From the NCBI GenBank assembly GCA_030526715.1, contig JAUNCG010000012.1, forward strand, positions 1 through 49,540: 49,540 nucleotides of DNA. The letters are read 5' to 3'. Under the pieces are notes generated by a model. It saw only the letters and a program-made list of their open reading frames with translations, did no database searches and had not been told where the DNA came from. The stretch's first letter is position 1. Each line of letters opens with the position of its first letter. This stretch comes from Eubacteriales bacterium (GTDB lineage: Bacteria; Bacillota; Clostridia; Lachnospirales; Lachnospiraceae). Position numbers and translations under genes: made by a program. Below are positions 19,157 to 27,400 of the stretch, piece after piece.

Positions 19157-20201
19157 AGTCCACACTCCAATCTTCCATTGCGAGAGCCACGGTCACTCCG
19201 TCCCCCGCAGATTTTTTCTGTATCAGTTTGCCCCCGCCTGCAAGAATGGCGCTGCGCTCACAGACATTGTCCACTCCGGTCACGGACTGTACAAAGGAGG
19301 ATGACGAAAACTCCCCCTCCGCTCTCAGCAGCTCTTTTGCAGAAAAGGTCTCAAAATCCAGTTTATATTTTTCGGCAAAGGCGAGCAGTCCCTTCTCCTC
19401 TGCCTTCAGATCAATACTCGCCATTCTTCGCAGAGCATGCGTGGAGATCCCCGCATGCGCCAGCGCCGACAGCACACGCTCCTCAATTTTTTCAAAAGGC
19501 GTATCTTTTTTACATCCGATCCCCAGCGTCACGATCTGCGGAATCAGATGCAGCGTCTGACGATAGGGCTGCCGTCTCTCGTCCAGACTGACACAGATCC
19601 CGGTTTTGCCCTCGAATACCTCCGCCTCGCTCCATACGGACAGCTCCTCCGGAAGCTCGCCTATGACCGGAAGCTCGCTAAAAAATCCCACGGGCTTCTC
19701 ATCCAGAATATCCGCAGATACCGTCTTTGCCAGCTTGCGCTCTTTGATGTACAGGCGATTCTTCTTTGCAAATACGTCCACTGCGAATCTGCCATTCACA
19801 TCCGTCGCCGTGGTAATGACCGGAATCGCGCCTGTCAGATTTGCCAGACATCCCGTCAGCTCATTGGCTCCGCCCAGATGACCGGACAGTAAAGAAATCG
19901 CAAACATTCCCTTCTCATCCATCACCACAATCGCCGGATCCACCATCTTATCCTTCACAAAAGGCGCGATGCTGCGCACGGCGATCCCTGTCGCTCCGAT
20001 AAAAAGAATCGCGTCTTTTTCGGAAAACATCCGTCCGGTCCAATCCTGCAGCGGTTCCTCAAGCGCCTGTAATTCATACGCTTCTGCATATTTTTTCATG
20101 CAGAAGCTCTCACAGTCATAGCCCTGCAGCGCCAGCGAGGCGCCGAGCATACGGTTCAGCCGACTGCCGTGCTCCGTAAAGCTGATGATGGCCAGCTTCA
20201 T
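19149..20201 (-). CDS. cbiG: Cobalt-precorrin-5A hydrolase
   Basis: The 350-residue enzyme opens the delta-lactone of cobalt-precorrin-5A and releases acetaldehyde, a step specific to the anaerobic pathway. The N-terminal domain has AILFIGATGIAVRSIAP and LLSGHLGGANELT. The C-terminal CbiG domain has LGIGCKKDTPFEKIE and MASIDLKAEEKGLL. Length is normal for the full-length form. The ATG overlaps the cbiF stop as ATGA. Confidence 0.94.
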   Translation of the reverse strand: MKLAIISFTEHGSRLNRMLGASLALQGYDCESFCMKKYAEAYELQALEEPLQDWTGRMFSEKDAILFIGATGIAVRSIAPFVKDKMVDPAIVVMDEKGMFAISLLSGHLGGANELTGCLANLTGAIPVITTATDVNGRFAVDVFAKKNRLYIKERKLAKTVSADILDEKPVGFFSELPVIGELPEELSVWSEAEVFEGKTGICVSLDERRQPYRQTLHLIPQIVTLGIGCKKDTPFEKIEERVLSALAHAGISTHALRRMASIDLKAEEKGLLAFAEKYKLDFETFSAKELLRAEGEFSSSSFVQSVTGVDNVCERSAILAGGGKLIQKKSAGDGVTVALAMEDWSVDFG

Positions 20202-20956
20202 TCTGTTGCCTCTCGAAACTCCGTCGTAAATGCCGGATTATAAAGATCCGAACGGCGGTAATGACTGTGGGCTACTACATCACCGATGATCATCAGCGCC
20301 GTCTTGGTGATATGATTCTTCTTCGCCGTCTCCGCCAGCGTACCGACTGTGCAGACAAAGGACTGCTCGTCCTCCCATGTAGCCTTATACACAATAGCTG
20401 CCGGCGTATCTGCCGTATATCCGCCTGCAATGAGGCGCTCAGAGAGCTTTTCCAGCATTCCGGTACTCAAAAACACCACCATGGTTGCCTGATGCGCAGC
20501 AAAGGAAGCGATCTCCTCCTTCTCCGGCACCGGTGTACGACCCGCCATACGGGTGATGACCACGCTCTGAGACACGTCCGGAAGCGTATATTCCAGATTC
20601 AATGCACTGGCCGCGCCGGAAAATGCACTGACGCCCGGACAGTAATCATAGGCAATGCCCTTCTCATCCAGCGCATCCATCTGCTCGCGGATCGCGCCGT
20701 ACAGACACGGATCTCCCGTATGCAGACGCACCGTTGTCTTATGCTGCGCCTCCGCCTCAAACATGACTGCCAGCACCTCTTCCAGTGTCATACGGGCACT
20801 GTCATAGATCTTACAATCCTTACGGGCGTACTCCAAAAGCTGCGGATTCACCAGTGATCCCGCATAAATGATCACGTCCGCCTCCTCCAGAAACTTCTTT
20901 CCCCGCAGTGTAATCAGATCCGGCGCTCCGCATCCCGCTCCTACAAAATGTATCAT
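20198..20956 (-). CDS. cbiF: Cobalt-precorrin-4 C11-methyltransferase
   Basis: The 252-residue CbiF/CobM enzyme methylates C11. It has the class motifs MIHFVGAGCGAPDLITLRG, LHTGDPCLYGAIREQ and CPGVSAFSGAASALN. The ATG at 20956 is preceded by GAGGAGG six bases upstream. The open frame continues 35 codons further, but that part does not match the family. It follows cbiL by 35 bases. Confidence 0.95.
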   Translation of the reverse strand: MIHFVGAGCGAPDLITLRGKKFLEEADVIIYAGSLVNPQLLEYARKDCKIYDSARMTLEEVLAVMFEAEAQHKTTVRLHTGDPCLYGAIREQMDALDEKGIAYDYCPGVSAFSGAASALNLEYTLPDVSQSVVITRMAGRTPVPEKEEIASFAAHQATMVVFLSTGMLEKLSERLIAGGYTADTPAAIVYKATWEDEQSFVCTVGTLAETAKKNHITKTALMIIGDVVAHSHYRRSDLYNPAFTTEFREATE

Positions 20957-20991
20957 ACTCTGCCTCCTCTGTGATTCCACAATACTTTCTT

Positions 20992-21681
20992 TTAGATTTC
21001 CTTCTCTTTTACAATGATCAGTGAATAATATCCCGCATCCTCCGGAATATCCTCCGCACAATCATAAATCTGCTCTCCCGGCATACCGCAGTTCTGTACC
21101 ATCACCACATCCTGACCGGAGGCAACCAGCAGCTTCTTCACCTCTCCCATCTTTTTGCCTGCCTTCATCAGCACCTTCACTCCCGGAAGCTTCAGAGCAT
21201 CCTCGATCTGATAAGAGGCCGGGATCACATGCAGCTGCTCTGCCTTCTCTACCAGTCCCATGTTCAGGCGGGAAGCCGTCGCACAGAAGGAGGGAATGCC
21301 GTTTATAATCTCTGCCGGATATCCCATATCCAGAATTCTCTTATGGATATAGATATAGGTCGCATAGACGCAGGGATCACCAAGCGTCAAAAACGCTACC
21401 TTCTTTCCCTCTTCGAGTGCTTTTGCCACCTTCCTTGCCCCGTCATCATGTGTCTTCTGAAGCAGCTTCGGATCCTTCGTCATAGAAAACCAGATGCACA
21501 GGCTCTCCTTTTCCTTAATCTCCGGAATCGCCTGCACGGTGATCTGATATGCCACCGTGTCCTCCTTCACCTTGCCCGGATAGGCGATCACATCCGCCTC
21601 CCGAATAATGCGCGCCGCCTTCAAGGTCAAAAGCTCCGGATCTCCCGGTCCGATACCAACTCCGTATAAAATTCCTGCCAT
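20992..21681 (-). CDS. cbiL: Cobalt-precorrin-2 C20-methyltransferase
   Basis: The 229-residue CbiL/CobI enzyme makes the first methylation of cobalt-sirohydrochlorin. It starts GILYGVGIGPGDPELLTLKA and has VAFLTLGDPCVYATYIYI and EIINGIPSFCATASRL, which separate it from CbiF and CbiH. The start has GGAGGA seven bases upstream. It lies 41 bases after cbiD. Confidence 0.95.
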   Translation of the reverse strand: MAGILYGVGIGPGDPELLTLKAARIIREADVIAYPGKVKEDTVAYQITVQAIPEIKEKESLCIWFSMTKDPKLLQKTHDDGARKVAKALEEGKKVAFLTLGDPCVYATYIYIHKRILDMGYPAEIINGIPSFCATASRLNMGLVEKAEQLHVIPASYQIEDALKLPGVKVLMKAGKKMGEVKKLLVASGQDVVMVQNCGMPGEQIYDCAEDIPEDAGYYSLIIVKEKEI

Positions 21682-21722
21682 ATGCTTTTCCTCCGTATTC
21701 TATATTGTAAATTCTGTTATTT

Positions 21723-22913
21723 TTATTCTTCTGAGCTTATTCTGTATTCCGCTTCCCCGCCGTGACGCAGAAAACGCTGCAGCAGCTTCTCTGCTCCCGC
21801 CGTCTCTCCCAAATAACCATGCTTGTTGGAAAAAATGATAGCTTCGGTCTCAAAGGCTCCGCCGCAGTGATGCTGCAGATAAGCATGTATTTTTTCCGTG
21901 ACGATCCTCATCACCGCCTCCGTCATGTTCTTCTTCATGAGAATATCCACTGCCTCTTCCGTGGTAAAGGTATCCAGAATCTGTTTTACGGTATCCGCAT
22001 CTACTCCAGCTCGCATGGCCTGCGCTGCCATTAGCTCCGCCCTGCAGTCTGCCTGATGAGAATGCGTATTCATGATGCCGCCGGAGACCTTGATGAATTT
22101 CCCGATGTGCGACACAAACAGGATTCCCTTCACTCCCAGCTCCTCTGCGATCTCCAGAGTCTCCCCCACGTAATTGCTGCACTTCATGGCATTGCTCAGA
22201 TCAATATCGAGCTTTTCTTTTAAAAAGCTCTCGCCATAATTCCCCGGAGTGATCAGCAGGTACTCCTCGCCCCGTGCCCGCAGCATCTCCATCTCCAGAC
22301 GGATGCTGGCGATCAGCGCCGATTCGCTCATGGGAACCACGATGCCGCTGGTGCCAAGGATGGAGATCCCGCCTTCGATCCCCAGTCTGGGATTGAAGGT
22401 CTTCTTCGCGATCTCCTCGCCTCCCGGAACCGAGATCACTACCCGCAGCCCCTGCGGCTCCTCCAGCTCGTCCCGGATCTCGTCCACCGCCTCCCGGATC
22501 ATCTGACGCGGTACGCGGTTGATAGCCGCCTCTCCGACACTCTGCCAGAGCCCCGGCTTCGTCACCCGGCCGACGCCCTCGCCGCCGTCCAGTAGAATCT
22601 GCGTGCCCTCACATCGCTCTACTCTGGCAAAGATCAGCAGTCCATGAGTCGCATCCGGATCATCACCACCGTTCTTACGGATCGCACACACCGCATGCTC
22701 TCTGTCAAAGGACGCTTCCTCCGTCAGAAGACACAGACGGATCCCCTTTGGCGTCATCAGCTCCACCTCTTCCACGAGCTTTTGCTGCAGGAGCATCCTC
22801 GCCGCCGCCTTTGCCGCCGCCGCGGCACAGGAGCCTGTCGTATAGCCGCAGCGCAGCTTCTTATGATTGCTCATCACATACATATCTTCCAGACCGTTCT
22901 TATGCTCCTGCAT
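21723..22913 (-). CDS. cbiD: Cobalt-precorrin-5B (C1)-methyltransferase
   Basis: The 396-residue CbiD enzyme methylates C1 in the oxygen-independent pathway. The signature KLRCGYTTGSCAAAAAKAAA is near the N-terminus. GGDDPDATHG, GVGRVTKPGLWQSVGEAAIN and ISVPGGEEIAKKTFNPRLG follow. It is the first gene of the cluster and sits behind the cobalamin riboswitch. The ATG at 22913 has only a weak GAGAG upstream. In-frame ATG codons 10 and 13 positions later are possible, and a TTG six codons earlier is unlikely. Confidence 0.94.
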   Translation of the reverse strand: MQEHKNGLEDMYVMSNHKKLRCGYTTGSCAAAAAKAAARMLLQQKLVEEVELMTPKGIRLCLLTEEASFDREHAVCAIRKNGGDDPDATHGLLIFARVERCEGTQILLDGGEGVGRVTKPGLWQSVGEAAINRVPRQMIREAVDEIRDELEEPQGLRVVISVPGGEEIAKKTFNPRLGIEGGISILGTSGIVVPMSESALIASIRLEMEMLRARGEEYLLITPGNYGESFLKEKLDIDLSNAMKCSNYVGETLEIAEELGVKGILFVSHIGKFIKVSGGIMNTHSHQADCRAELMAAQAMRAGVDADTVKQILDTFTTEEAVDILMKKNMTEAVMRIVTEKIHAYLQHHCGGAFETEAIIFSNKHGYLGETAGAEKLLQRFLRHGGEAEYRISSEE

Positions 22914-22938
22914 GTTCTCTCTCTCTTTCAAACAATAA

Positions 22939-22962
22939 AAGAATGTGCCTTGTCACATTCTT
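22939..22962 (-). repeat. Second leader hairpin between the riboswitch terminator and cbiD
   Basis: A 9-bp perfect stem (22939-22947 with 22954-22962) and 6-base loop is followed on the minus strand by TTATTGTTTG. It lies 26 bases before the cbiD ATG. It may be a weak second terminator or may mask the ribosome binding site. Confidence 0.55.
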
Positions 22963-22973
22963 GCACCTACGCT

Positions 22974-23008
22974 AAAAAAGCTGTCATCTCCCGGACAACA
23001 GCCTTTTT
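22974..23008 (-). terminator. Riboswitch-controlled intrinsic terminator upstream of cbiD
   Basis: On the minus strand a 9-bp stem (5' arm 23002-22994, 3' arm 22988-22980, two G-U pairs) with loop CGGGA is preceded by AAAAAG and followed by a run of six U. It lies just downstream of the aptamer and is the expected expression platform: with cobalamin bound, transcription should stop here. Confidence 0.8.
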
Positions 23009-23049
23009 ATTCCTGATTTCTCCGGTTGCCGCAGAGTTCCACAGTACTC

Positions 23050-23130
23050 AATCGACATGCCGGTATCTGACTATACAGTAACGGACTTGTGTGGGACTCG
23101 CACCCTGCTTCCCGGCGCACATCGACAGAT
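23050..23130 (-). promoter_or_regulatory. Cobalamin riboswitch aptamer
   Basis: The minus-strand RNA carries the conserved cobalamin-aptamer core in order: GGGAAGCAGGG, then GCGAGUCCC, then AGUCCGUUACUGUA (the B12-box equivalent), and then CAGAUACCGGC matching the closing CAGGAUACCUGCC element. The arrangement and short length resemble the class II (AdoCbl-variant) cobalamin riboswitches. It sits directly behind a strong promoter and before a terminator and cbiD, the first B12 gene. A covariance-model search would settle class and exact ends. Confidence 0.85.
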
Positions 23131-23136
23131 AACGTC

Positions 23137-23165
23137 AGTATATAATCTTCGACCTTTTCTGTCAA
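23137..23165 (-). promoter_or_regulatory. Promoter of the B12/tetrapyrrole cluster
   Basis: On the minus strand a perfect TTGACA (23165-23160) and TATACT (23142-23137) are 17 bases apart. The transcript should start close to 23130, at the 5' edge of the riboswitch aptamer. Confidence 0.85.
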
Positions 23166-23207
23166 TAGCTCCGGCGGAACCATATGACAGATTTTAATTT
23201 TCTTATC

Positions 23208-23236
23208 TTGACATATGAGATGTCATTTATTATAAT
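23208..23236 (+). promoter_or_regulatory. Perfect consensus promoter with palindromic operator, Rpn gene
   Basis: TTGACA (23208-23213), 17 bases, TATAAT (23231-23236): both hexamers are perfect. The -35 overlaps the inverted repeat TGACAT-atgag-ATGTCA (23209-23225), which looks like an operator. It is divergent from the B12 promoter, with 42 bases between the two -35 elements. The predicted leader before the Rpn start is about 175 bases. Confidence 0.8.
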
Positions 23237-23271
23237 ATGTATATCTTAAGCATATTTTTATTTTTCTATTT

Positions 23272-23304
23272 CGTCAGATATATTTTTTCCAATATTATCT
23301 GACG
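23272..23304 (+). repeat. Stable hairpin in the Rpn leader
   Basis: A 9-bp perfect stem CGTCAGATA/TATCTGACG (23272-23280 with 23296-23304) has an inner TATT/AATA extension. It is not followed by a T run. A second stem GCCAAC/GTTGGC follows within the next 50 bases. Confidence 0.6.
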
Positions 23305-23418
23305 TCTTTGGCATTTCGCCAACTTACACGAAAGCTATGTTGGCAGGTTTGCCGGAGATATGTGGATCTATATGTTCTGTCCTGTTGTATGCTCCCCGCC
23401 TGCCGGATCGGAGGACGC

Positions 23419-24345
23419 ATGACACAGACAAGAACACAAACCAGAAATACCAAGCCTTTGGAAGAAATGAACCTGATGGATGATTTCCTGATGAACGAGA
23501 TGACGGCCAGTCCCGAAATGGGGATTCCCTTCTGCCGTGAGGTGCTTCCTGTCCTGCTGGGTCGGCAGGTCGGTAAACTCCGGGTCGTTGCCCAGAAGAT
23601 CATTCCCGGCACTGATCCCGGAAAACGCGGCATCCGTATGGATGTTGAGATTTATGATTACGGACAAGAGCTGCCGCAGGAGGAGCATACCCACCCCAAG
23701 GTGATCTACGATCTGGAGCCGCATTTAAAAAAGGATATGGATATCATACGACACAACCGCTTTTATCAGGCCAAGCTTGACGGGCATAATCTAAACCGTG
23801 GCGAGCGCGATTTTACCGGACTGCCGGATCTATATGTCATCACTATTCTCGACTATGATCCGTTTGGCTATGATTACATGATGTACACTATACAGAATCG
23901 ATGTCTTGAGCTGCCGGAAATGGATTATCCTGACGGACTTCACTTTCTATACTTCTTTGCAGACGGAAGCAAAGGTGGTAGTCAGGAGATCAAAGAAATG
24001 TTACACTACTTTCAAAGCAGTAATATTACCAATGCAGTCAACCATACCCTGCAGACTATCCATGGGTATGTAGAGAAGCTGAAGCAATCTTCGGAAGTAC
24101 AGGTGAGTTATATGAGATATGAGGATCTGATGTGGGAATGCAAAAATGAGGGCAGAACCGAGGGTAGGATTGAGGGCAGAATTGAAGACATCATAGAACT
24201 GCTGGAGGATCTTGGCACCGTTTCTGACGAGCTGTCCGAAAGACTTCATAAGGAAACGGATCTTGCCACGTTAAAGAAATGGCACAAGCTTGCTGCCAGA
24301 GCCACCTCCATCGAGGATTGGCAAAAGCAGGTAGGATTGCTGTAA
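23419..24345 (+). CDS. Rpn family recombination-promoting nuclease / putative transposase (PD-(D/E)XK)
   Basis: The 308-residue product, from the ATG at 23419 (GGAGG four bases upstream), belongs to the Rpn/PDDEXK transposase-like family that is abundant in Lachnospiraceae. It opens EEMNLMDDFLMNEM. The nuclease-type acidic motifs appear as GIRMDVEIYD and VIYDLEPH, followed by RFYQAKLD and a GER-LPDLYVI stretch. The C-terminus has GRTEGRIEGRIED repeats, which vary in copy number in this family. Escherichia coli Rpn proteins cut DNA and promote RecA-independent recombination, but these clostridial members are barely studied. A frame extension to a TTG at 23308 is not supported. It has the only consensus promoter of the island and a degraded relative at 29,730. 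Confidence 0.85.
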   Translation: MTQTRTQTRNTKPLEEMNLMDDFLMNEMTASPEMGIPFCREVLPVLLGRQVGKLRVVAQKIIPGTDPGKRGIRMDVEIYDYGQELPQEEHTHPKVIYDLEPHLKKDMDIIRHNRFYQAKLDGHNLNRGERDFTGLPDLYVITILDYDPFGYDYMMYTIQNRCLELPEMDYPDGLHFLYFFADGSKGGSQEIKEMLHYFQSSNITNAVNHTLQTIHGYVEKLKQSSEVQVSYMRYEDLMWECKNEGRTEGRIEGRIEDIIELLEDLGTVSDELSERLHKETDLATLKKWHKLAARATSIEDWQKQVGLL

Positions 24346-24373
24346 CTATATAAGATGTTTCCATATAATAAGC

Positions 24374-24430
24374 AATACGGAGAGGATCCAGATCATACGA
24401 TCAGATTCCTCTCCGTATTATTGTTTTTTT
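24374..24430 (+). terminator. Terminator between the Rpn gene and the surface-protein gene
   Basis: A 13-bp perfect stem (24374-24386 with 24407-24419) with an inner loop of 20 bases is followed on the plus strand by TTGTTTTTTT. It should stop Rpn transcripts. It could also close the convergent surface-protein transcript, although the T run on that side is poor. Confidence 0.85.
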
Positions 24431-27400
24431 ATTTTACAGTCACATTGACTGTCTTATATACGCCATTCTGTGCATATACCCAGATACTGCACTTGCCTTT
24501 GCCAATGGCTTTGATCCTGCCTGTGGCTGAAACGGTCGCCACCTTCTCATTGCTGCTCTCAAACATGATCTCTCTGTGATGTTTGATCGTCTTGGAGGAC
24601 TTCACCTCAGACGCCTTGATCCTCGCCGTCCTGCCGACCTTCAGCGTGATCTTGTCCGTATTCTTTATCTTGCCGAGCTTAGAGATCTTCACTGCTTTTG
24701 CAACGCCATACTTTCCTCCGGTCGTCGTCGCATGGACAGTCACCGATTTTGCATACGGGATCTTTTTGCCTTGTACGGTCTTGTAGGCCGCCACATAAAA
24801 CTTATAGTAGGTTCCCTGCTTCAGCTTTTTCATTACCTGACTGCTTTTCTTTGCGGATACTGTCTTCAGCAGCTCATACTCATACTGCTTTCCTCCATGA
24901 TTACAGATCGTACCGTAGATCATGTATCCGTCCGCATCCGACAGCTTCGTCCACTCCAGCTTTAGGGAGTTATTCGTCCTTTTTGTTACCTTCGCTTTCA
25001 GTCTGCCGAAGCTTCCGGTCTGATCTTCCTCTACCAGTATCCTGTCCTTATACATAATCGCATAGTCGGAGAACTTATCCGTCTCAAACGTCAGGATCTG
25101 ACGCTGTCTGTCATATGCGGTGTTCAACCATTCTGCCTTACCCTCATGATTTCTCACAATAACGTAAGTGCGCTCCACTCCCGGATCTGCCATCTGCAGC
25201 GCAGTCGGGATCTCCACCGTGATCTTCACGGCCTTTGCCGTTCCGGTGATCTGTGTTGCCTGCTCCTCTGTGGACAGCTTCTTAAACAGGCTGATATTAA
25301 GATAGCTACCAATCGTGTATTCTGCCACAGCTTTTTGGATCTGTGCCTTTGACTCTGCGGAGATCGTCTGTGAAGCATCCTTTATTTCCATCCAGATCTC
25401 AAGGTTCGCACCCTGCGCCACTGCAGAAAGATCGTTGGCATCTGTTACGATGTCCATCAACTCCGCCTTCGGTGTTATCATCTTCGTCTTCGGCACAGAC
25501 GCATCTACACGGACTGCCACCTTGACGTGTCCGTCATCTGACACTTTTGCCGCATTGAAAATGACATACTTCTTCGTCACTTCCCCCTTATAGTTTCCTT
25601 TTCCGGTGAGCTTCATGGTATGCTCTCCGGCTTCTGTGGCTCTGTCCCCGGTCACATCAAAAGTCACATCCTGTCCGTCAAGCACTACGGATACGATCTT
25701 CTGTATCTGCTCTTTTCCATTATAATTCAGGCGTTCCCCGAGCGTCACCTCCGCCTTCGCGATATCCTTCGGTGCGATCATAAAATCTGTCCGCACTGTC
25801 GCATCAGAAATAGTATAGTTATTCTTTTCTTCTCCTACAAGGCTTGCAGTTGCTGTATAAGGAGAGGTGCCTGCCTCTTTCTTACCGCCTTCTACAGAAA
25901 CTCCCAACACCGTCTCATCGGCATCAAGCACACCCTCAAGTTCTGCTTCCGGTTTCTGCTCTTTACCATTGTAGGTAAGCTCTGTCCTGCTCCAGCGAAC
26001 GGTAACTTCCTTTGGTGCGATCGTAGCCTTTACATCCTCAGGCTGCATAAGATTATAATTATCCTTATCCGCTCCACCAAGTACAAAGGAAGTCGTTACA
26101 CTCTTATCCGTTCCGGCCTTCTTATCTGCCATCTCGCCCGTTGTGCCGGATATGGATAAATCGTCATTTGTACAGATATCTCCATCCCTTAAAGTTCCTG
26201 CAACTGTCACTATCTTACTGCCATCATAAACTCTGTTTGTCACAATCACGTCTACGTGAATATCTTTTTGGGTAATATCACCTGTCAGTCCTGTTGGCTG
26301 AGCTGATAATACATAGTTTGGATTATCCAAGGTAAGATTGCCTGTGATAGTGACACTCTTACCTATTCCCGCGTTCTTATCAGCAAAGCTCGCGGTTACA
26401 CCCGTTGCCGTTACATGAATGGTATCCTCACCAATCGTATCCGTAAATGTTGCACCTTTTACATCAAGTGTTGCCGAAGCTGTTCCATCATAAGTCTTTG
26501 CCTTCACCTGAATACCATTCACTGTGACAGGCTTTGGGCTAATGGTAATCTCTTCAGAAGCAGGGGCTGACTCATTATATCCTGTCGCGCTTACCTTGTA
26601 CCATACGGTGTAAGGGGTATCTGCTGCATCCTTCTTTGTAATCGCTGTCTCTGAATACTCACCATTTTTACTATCTGAATAAAGTACCTTGAAATCCTTA
26701 AATTTATTTTCATCAGTTGCCTTTACGGAAATACCATGGGACTGTCCATCATACTCGGCATTATACCCTTCTGCCACAATATCATTAGAAGTAAAGTTTT
26801 TACCCTTAATCTTCCAAGTCTTTGTAATCTCACCGGTATAATTATTCTTTGCGGTAACTTTTACGGTATATGTACCGACTGCACTCTGGGATAACGCATC
26901 GCCAGAAACAGTATAATCATTTGCAGTAATGCGTTCTGCACCACTTACCTTGTCAGAAACTGTTACTCCCTGTGTCATAGAATTTCCGTTGTCATACTCC
27001 GGCTCTGAAAGGGAAAGGGAAATCATGCTATCTGTTAATGCCTTGGACAAAACCGTCAAGGCAACTGTCTTATCCGCAGCCTTTGTATAGTTGTTGCTCT
27101 TTGCTGCTGATACGGTAATATTTGTTGTACCGGCATTTTTAATAACAATCTTGCCATTTTCAATAGCCGCAACATTCGTATCAGAGCTTGCATATGAGAT
27201 TGCTCCTGCTCCAACCTTATCGGTTATATTAATATCAAATGCTGCATCACCATAAGTTTTGGTAAGTGTTGCATGGGCTTTGAAGCTTGCTGTCGCTTCT
27301 TCGATTTTAAATTCTGCTGTTGCAGTCTTCCCCCCTACAGTGATACTTGCCTGATAAGTTCCTGCGTTAGTTGGTCTTGCAGTTGAAGAATTGTACGTTG

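Noticed and set aside
18614..19591. Plus-strand open frames of over 300 codons opposite cbiH and cbiG
   Set aside because: Two overlapping frames cover the same place with no ribosome binding site and no recognisable domains. They are shadows of the real genes.
23308..23418. N-terminal extension of the Rpn gene from a TTG at 23308
   Set aside because: The 37 added residues are cysteine-rich, unlike any Rpn protein, the TTG lies just after a hairpin and has no ribosome binding site, and the ATG at 23419 has GGAGG upstream.
24148..24190. Repeat in the Rpn gene (Gly-Arg-x-Glu units) as a possible CRISPR-like or mobile repeat
   Set aside because: It is a short in-frame coding repeat typical of the family C-terminus, with no spacers.
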